Of a stretch of DNA of 35,651 nt, positions 32,336-35,651 are shown piece after piece. The notes under the pieces are model-generated. The model was not told where the DNA came from. It did not search any database and saw nothing but the letters and a program-made list of their open reading frames with translations. The DNA is from Schleiferiaceae bacterium. GTDB taxonomy: Bacteria; Bacteroidota; Bacteroidia; Flavobacteriales; Schleiferiaceae. The translations under genes were made by a program, and so were the position numbers. Every line of letters begins with the position of its first letter. Positions within the stretch are counted from its first letter, which is position 1. The stretch covers positions 1-35,651 of the forward strand of contig JAGYKI010000028.1 of assembly GCA_018401735.1 (NCBI GenBank), written 5' to 3'.

Positions 32336-35300
32336 ATGCGCGCACCTTTTACTGTTTATAACGCATCTGCGGGAGCGGGAAAAACCTATAGCCTTGTTAG
32401 GCAGTATTTAAAGCTTTGCTTAGCGCAAGATGAAGCCAGCAGTTTTATGCACATCTTAGCGATAACCTTTACAAAAAAGGCCGCGCAAGAGATGAAGCAA
32501 AGATTGCTAAAGCAGCTTTTTCTGCTGAGTACATATCCCAAGCTCAACCAAGAAGGCGTAGAGTATTGCCACACCTTGGCGGCAGAATTAGAAGTAGCAC
32601 CCGAAAGGTTAGCCTATCGCGCGCAAAATAGTTTGAAACGGATTTTACATAATTACTCGGCTTTTTCGGTTTCCACCATCGACAGTTTTACCAACCGCTT
32701 AATTCGCTCTTTTAGCCGCGACTTAAAGCTAAGCAGTAATTACCAAGTTGAATTAGAAGACCAACTGATTTTAGAGGAAGCGATTGACCGCATGCTCAGC
32801 GAACTGCAAGCTAATTCCGATCATACCAAGGTTCTCTTGCGCTTTGTGGAAGGACAGTTAAATGATGGAAATTCCACCAATTACAAAAATATTCTCCTTG
32901 ACACTGCGCGTCAACTTTTTAAAGAAAAGGCCCAACCTTATCTTCAGCAATTAGAAGAGCTAAGCATAGCCGACTTTTTAAAAATTGAAAAGGAGCTCAG
33001 TAAACGCTTAAAGCAAATCGAAGCGGGGCAAAAAAAGCTTGCGCAAGATGCGATAAGTTGGGGCGAGGAGCGCGGAATGCACGTGAAGTGTTTTAGCCGC
33101 GGCACTTTATGGAACCGAACTCTCGCAATGACTACTAGTTTTGGTTTTTTTACCGAAGCCAGCCTAAATCCTGTGCTGGACGCCGGTCAAAACCTTTATG
33201 CTAAAAATGCTGCCCCCGCCGATAAGGCCTTGATGGATCAATACCAAGAGGATTTTAAAATCCAAATCCTTGGAATCCACCAATACCTTGCCGATTACTA
33301 CGAAGAGTATCTCTACATAAAATCGACCTTAAAAAGCCTGTATGGTTTAGCGGTTCTAAAAGAAATTGCTCTGCAACTTGAGGCGGTTAAAGAAGAGAGC
33401 AATCGCATTCCTATTGGGGAGTTTAACAAGATTATTAGCGATAATCTGCGTAGTCAACCCGCGCCTTTTCTCTACGAAAAACTGGGCGATCGCTTTCAGC
33501 ACTTTTTTATTGATGAATTCCAAGATACCTCCACTTTACAGTGGTTAAACTTGGTACCGCTCATTAATAACTCCCTCGCTGAAGGAGGCAGTAGTGCCAT
33601 GATTGTAGGTGATGCCAAGCAGAGCATTTATCGCTTTCGCAACGGGGAGGTGCAGCTGTTTATTGATCTCTATAATAATGTAGAGGATTCTAATCGCTTT
33701 GCCGGACAGGAACTTTATCCACGTGAAACCATAAACCTCGATTCGAATTTTCGCTCGCATAAAAATATTGTCGGCTTTAATAATCAGCTCTTTGAGTCTT
33801 TAGCGCATAACTTTAGTGATGAAAAATTTCGGCGCATTTACAGCGAGAGTGGTCAAATTGCCCGCGCTAAAGATGGCGGTTATGTGGAAGTGCGTTTCTT
33901 AGATAAGAATGACTATCAAAACGCTCAATTTGAACATATTGCCTTAACCATTAAGAACAGTTTAGCACGCGGATTTAAACAATCAGACATCTGTATTCTT
34001 GTGGGTGCCAATGCACAGGGTAGAGCTATTGCACGTTTTCTTCTTCAAAATGAGGATGGCCTTAGCTTACCCGAAGGAGAATACCTAAAACTACTTAGCG
34101 TAGATAGTTTAAACATCGGTGCTTCTGCCGAGGTAAAAGCGATTATTTCCTTCCTAAACATGTTGGAAAACCCCAAAGACTATTCGGTTCGAAAAGACTG
34201 GCTTCTATTAAGTTATGAAATATTTGGCCAGCATATTGACCGACATGAGTACTTTAAAATTCACGGTCGCCAAGAACTTCGCTTAGAAACCACTTTTCTA
34301 GAAGAACAGATCCCTGGCTTTAACTTTCAGAATTGGGATGGCTTAGATCTATTGCAAAAGGTCTATCGCCTTATTCATCAGCTCGATCTTAAACTGGAGA
34401 ATGATCCCTACTTGCAATTATTGATTGATCAGGTGGATGATTTCATTCGTCGCGAAAGCCCCTTAGCGGAAAGCTTTATTGAATGGTGGTACGAAAAAGG
34501 ACAGTCGGAGAGCGTGCAAATGCCGCAGGAATTAGATGCTATTCAGGTGATGTCTATTCATAAATCTAAAGGTCTGGAGTTTCCCGTGGTAATTGCAGCC
34601 TTTAGCGCAGGCGCCTTAATTAATAAACGACACCGTGAGAAGCTTTGGCTGCAATTGCCCGAAAAGGAAAGCTTTAAGGAACTGCCTGTTTCTTTGGTTA
34701 ATCTACTTAGCCCCCATAAAGACGCTAGCGGCTATCTCGATCAATATTTAAAAGACCTGGACGAAGAAGATAAGTTGATGCTTCTCGATACTATTAATCG
34801 CTATTACGTAGCCTACACGCGGGCCGAAAAAGAACTTTATATCTTTTCTGCCCAAGAGCATAGCGACAAAGCCGATGGAAGGTACTGGCAAAGTTTGTTG
34901 TATCAGCATCTTCAACCCGAGCAAGAAGATTTCTATAGTTTCGGTGAGAAGCTGCAATTAGATGGCAAGCGCACTGATTCTGAAAACCTAAAAAGCCCAG
35001 ACAATTTTAGCGTAAGACCTTGGCAGGAGGTTATTGCCGTTTTAAGCTCCGCGCCGAAAAACTGGGAACAAAGCGGAAAGGCCGCGCGCCTTAGAGGCAG
35101 TCAGGTGCATCAACTTTTATCGCAAATAAAGCGAAGCACCGATCTTGACTTCGCCCTTAAAAATGCCCAAAATAAAGGGTGGTTTAGCAGCGAAGAACTG
35201 CACGACATAAGAAACTTAGTGCTTCAAGTCCTCGAGCATTCCGAATTAAAAAACCTGTTTAGCGCTCACGCAGATGTGTTAAATGAAAGGAGCATCCTAA

Positions 35301-35506
35301 TTCCTGGTGCCCATCGTAAAATCCCCGATCGCGTGGTAATAATAAACGGTAAGGCTTTCATTATTGACTATAAAACGGGAGAGAGACAAGAAGAGCATCG
35401 TCAACAAGTGGAAGAATATGCCCGCCTTATTGAAGAAGCCGGTTTTACTGTTGCCGAGAAAATGCTGCTCTATTTAAACGAGGAGCTAGTGCTGGAAAAA
35501 TTTTAG
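32336..35506 (+). CDS. UvrD/AddA-type helicase-nuclease (double-strand break repair)
   Basis: Protein of 1056 residues from the ATG at 32336; a TTG at 32309 adds a poor extension. Superfamily 1A helicase motifs in order: Walker A NASAGAGKT (about 9-17), motif II FIDEFQDTS (about 389), motif III GDAKQSIYRFR (about 424), motif IV LDSNFRSH (about 467), motif V SIHKSKGLEFPVV (about 740) and motif VI YVAYTRAEKEL (about 823). The C-terminal 200 residues carry a PD-(D/E)XK nuclease fold with PDRVV and IIDYKTG (about 1010), followed by a glutamine-containing helix. This is the AddA plan of AddAB-type enzymes that resect broken DNA ends. No AddB partner is in the window; it could lie to the right or elsewhere. 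Confidence 0.9.
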   Translation: MRAPFTVYNASAGAGKTYSLVRQYLKLCLAQDEASSFMHILAITFTKKAAQEMKQRLLKQLFLLSTYPKLNQEGVEYCHTLAAELEVAPERLAYRAQNSLKRILHNYSAFSVSTIDSFTNRLIRSFSRDLKLSSNYQVELEDQLILEEAIDRMLSELQANSDHTKVLLRFVEGQLNDGNSTNYKNILLDTARQLFKEKAQPYLQQLEELSIADFLKIEKELSKRLKQIEAGQKKLAQDAISWGEERGMHVKCFSRGTLWNRTLAMTTSFGFFTEASLNPVLDAGQNLYAKNAAPADKALMDQYQEDFKIQILGIHQYLADYYEEYLYIKSTLKSLYGLAVLKEIALQLEAVKEESNRIPIGEFNKIISDNLRSQPAPFLYEKLGDRFQHFFIDEFQDTSTLQWLNLVPLINNSLAEGGSSAMIVGDAKQSIYRFRNGEVQLFIDLYNNVEDSNRFAGQELYPRETINLDSNFRSHKNIVGFNNQLFESLAHNFSDEKFRRIYSESGQIARAKDGGYVEVRFLDKNDYQNAQFEHIALTIKNSLARGFKQSDICILVGANAQGRAIARFLLQNEDGLSLPEGEYLKLLSVDSLNIGASAEVKAIISFLNMLENPKDYSVRKDWLLLSYEIFGQHIDRHEYFKIHGRQELRLETTFLEEQIPGFNFQNWDGLDLLQKVYRLIHQLDLKLENDPYLQLLIDQVDDFIRRESPLAESFIEWWYEKGQSESVQMPQELDAIQVMSIHKSKGLEFPVVIAAFSAGALINKRHREKLWLQLPEKESFKELPVSLVNLLSPHKDASGYLDQYLKDLDEEDKLMLLDTINRYYVAYTRAEKELYIFSAQEHSDKADGRYWQSLLYQHLQPEQEDFYSFGEKLQLDGKRTDSENLKSPDNFSVRPWQEVIAVLSSAPKNWEQSGKAARLRGSQVHQLLSQIKRSTDLDFALKNAQNKGWFSSEELHDIRNLVLQVLEHSELKNLFSAHADVLNERSILIPGAHRKIPDRVVIINGKAFIIDYKTGERQEEHRQQVEEYARLIEEAGFTVAEKMLLYLNEELVLEKF

Positions 35507-35527
35507 GGCCCCAGTGGGAGCCTAAAA
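35501..35527. terminator. Hairpin overlapping the helicase-nuclease stop codon
   Basis: TTTTAGG and CCTAAAA pair over seven bases, with an inner CCC-AGT-GGG helix. The TAG stop (35504-35506) is inside the left arm. There is no long T-run after it, so termination may be weak; the repeat copy C begins immediately after. Confidence 0.45.
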
Positions 35528-35651
35528 TAACGTGAATTCGACGTAAAATCAGGCCTCAGACCCCTTGTAAATAGTGGAGTTCGAGACTATGCAGTGAAGC
35601 AATAGCGGGCTATTGCGAGAAGCAGAGGCGCGGAAAGCCGCTTTTTAGAAG
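35528..35651. repeat. Modular palindromic repeat element (copy C, cut by the window end)
   Basis: It begins with the type 1 end TAACGTGAATTCGACG, then CCCCTTGTAAATAGTGG (35561-35577), the perfect hairpin GCAATAGCGGGCTATTGC (35599-35616) and the returning arm CCGCTTTTTAGAAG (35638-35651) where the window stops. It matches the inverted right half of copy A closely over its whole visible length. The second arm and other terminal repeat should lie just outside the window. Confidence 0.85.

Overview
The window is a gene-dense chromosomal segment of a member of Bacteroidota, most likely a marine-type Flavobacteriales relative. This rests on family content (LolA-like/FtsX export operon, DUF4292 lipoprotein beside an EnvC-like M23 protein, an ECF sigma factor with an anti-sigma/beta-barrel partner, TonB-dependent receptor with a carboxypeptidase-regulatory-like N-terminus) and on promoter elements of the Bacteroidota type TAnnTTTG. 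No rRNA, tRNA, CRISPR array, integrase or transposase gene was found, and nothing marks a recently acquired island.

Layout. 1-4853 (+): envelope export operon made of a 5'-truncated LolA-like protein, two FtsX-type permeases, a LolD/MacB-type ATPase and an outer-membrane beta-barrel protein. 4854-6476 (-): polytopic membrane protein. 6574-9940 (-): M28 peptidase, gpsA and an iodotyrosine-deiodinase-like flavoprotein. 10074-16870 (+): flippase, dut, sugar-phosphate nucleotidyltransferase, TPR protein, DUF4292 lipoprotein and EnvC-like protein, all tightly packed or overlapping. 16850-17634 (-): small methyltransferase-like membrane protein and a conserved acidic protein. 17798-22348 (-): five-gene metal-ion import operon, with a divergent TonB-dependent receptor at 22425-24782. 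25175-28184 (-): dual-membrane anti-sigma candidate, its ECF sigma factor and a repeat-containing lipoprotein. 28757-32256 (-): CDP-alcohol phosphatidyltransferase, LpxH, Mn-type superoxide dismutase and a short-chain dehydrogenase. 32336-35506 (+): AddA-like helicase-nuclease.

Three items deserve most attention. First, the metal operon encodes a permease fused to a DtxR/MntR-like repressor domain, the architecture known from chlamydial YtgCR, and also a separate complete DtxR-family regulator; the shared 76-bp divergent promoter carries palindromes that overlap a candidate -7 box. Second, the sigma/anti-sigma pair looks like the dual-membrane-spanning (Dma-type) anti-sigma systems described in Bacteroides. 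Third, three copies of a modular palindromic repeat (24858-25123, 28580-28760, 35528 to the window end) have terminal inverted repeats, two internal stems and hairpins with compensatory changes, each lying just 3' of a gene; I do not recognise this family.
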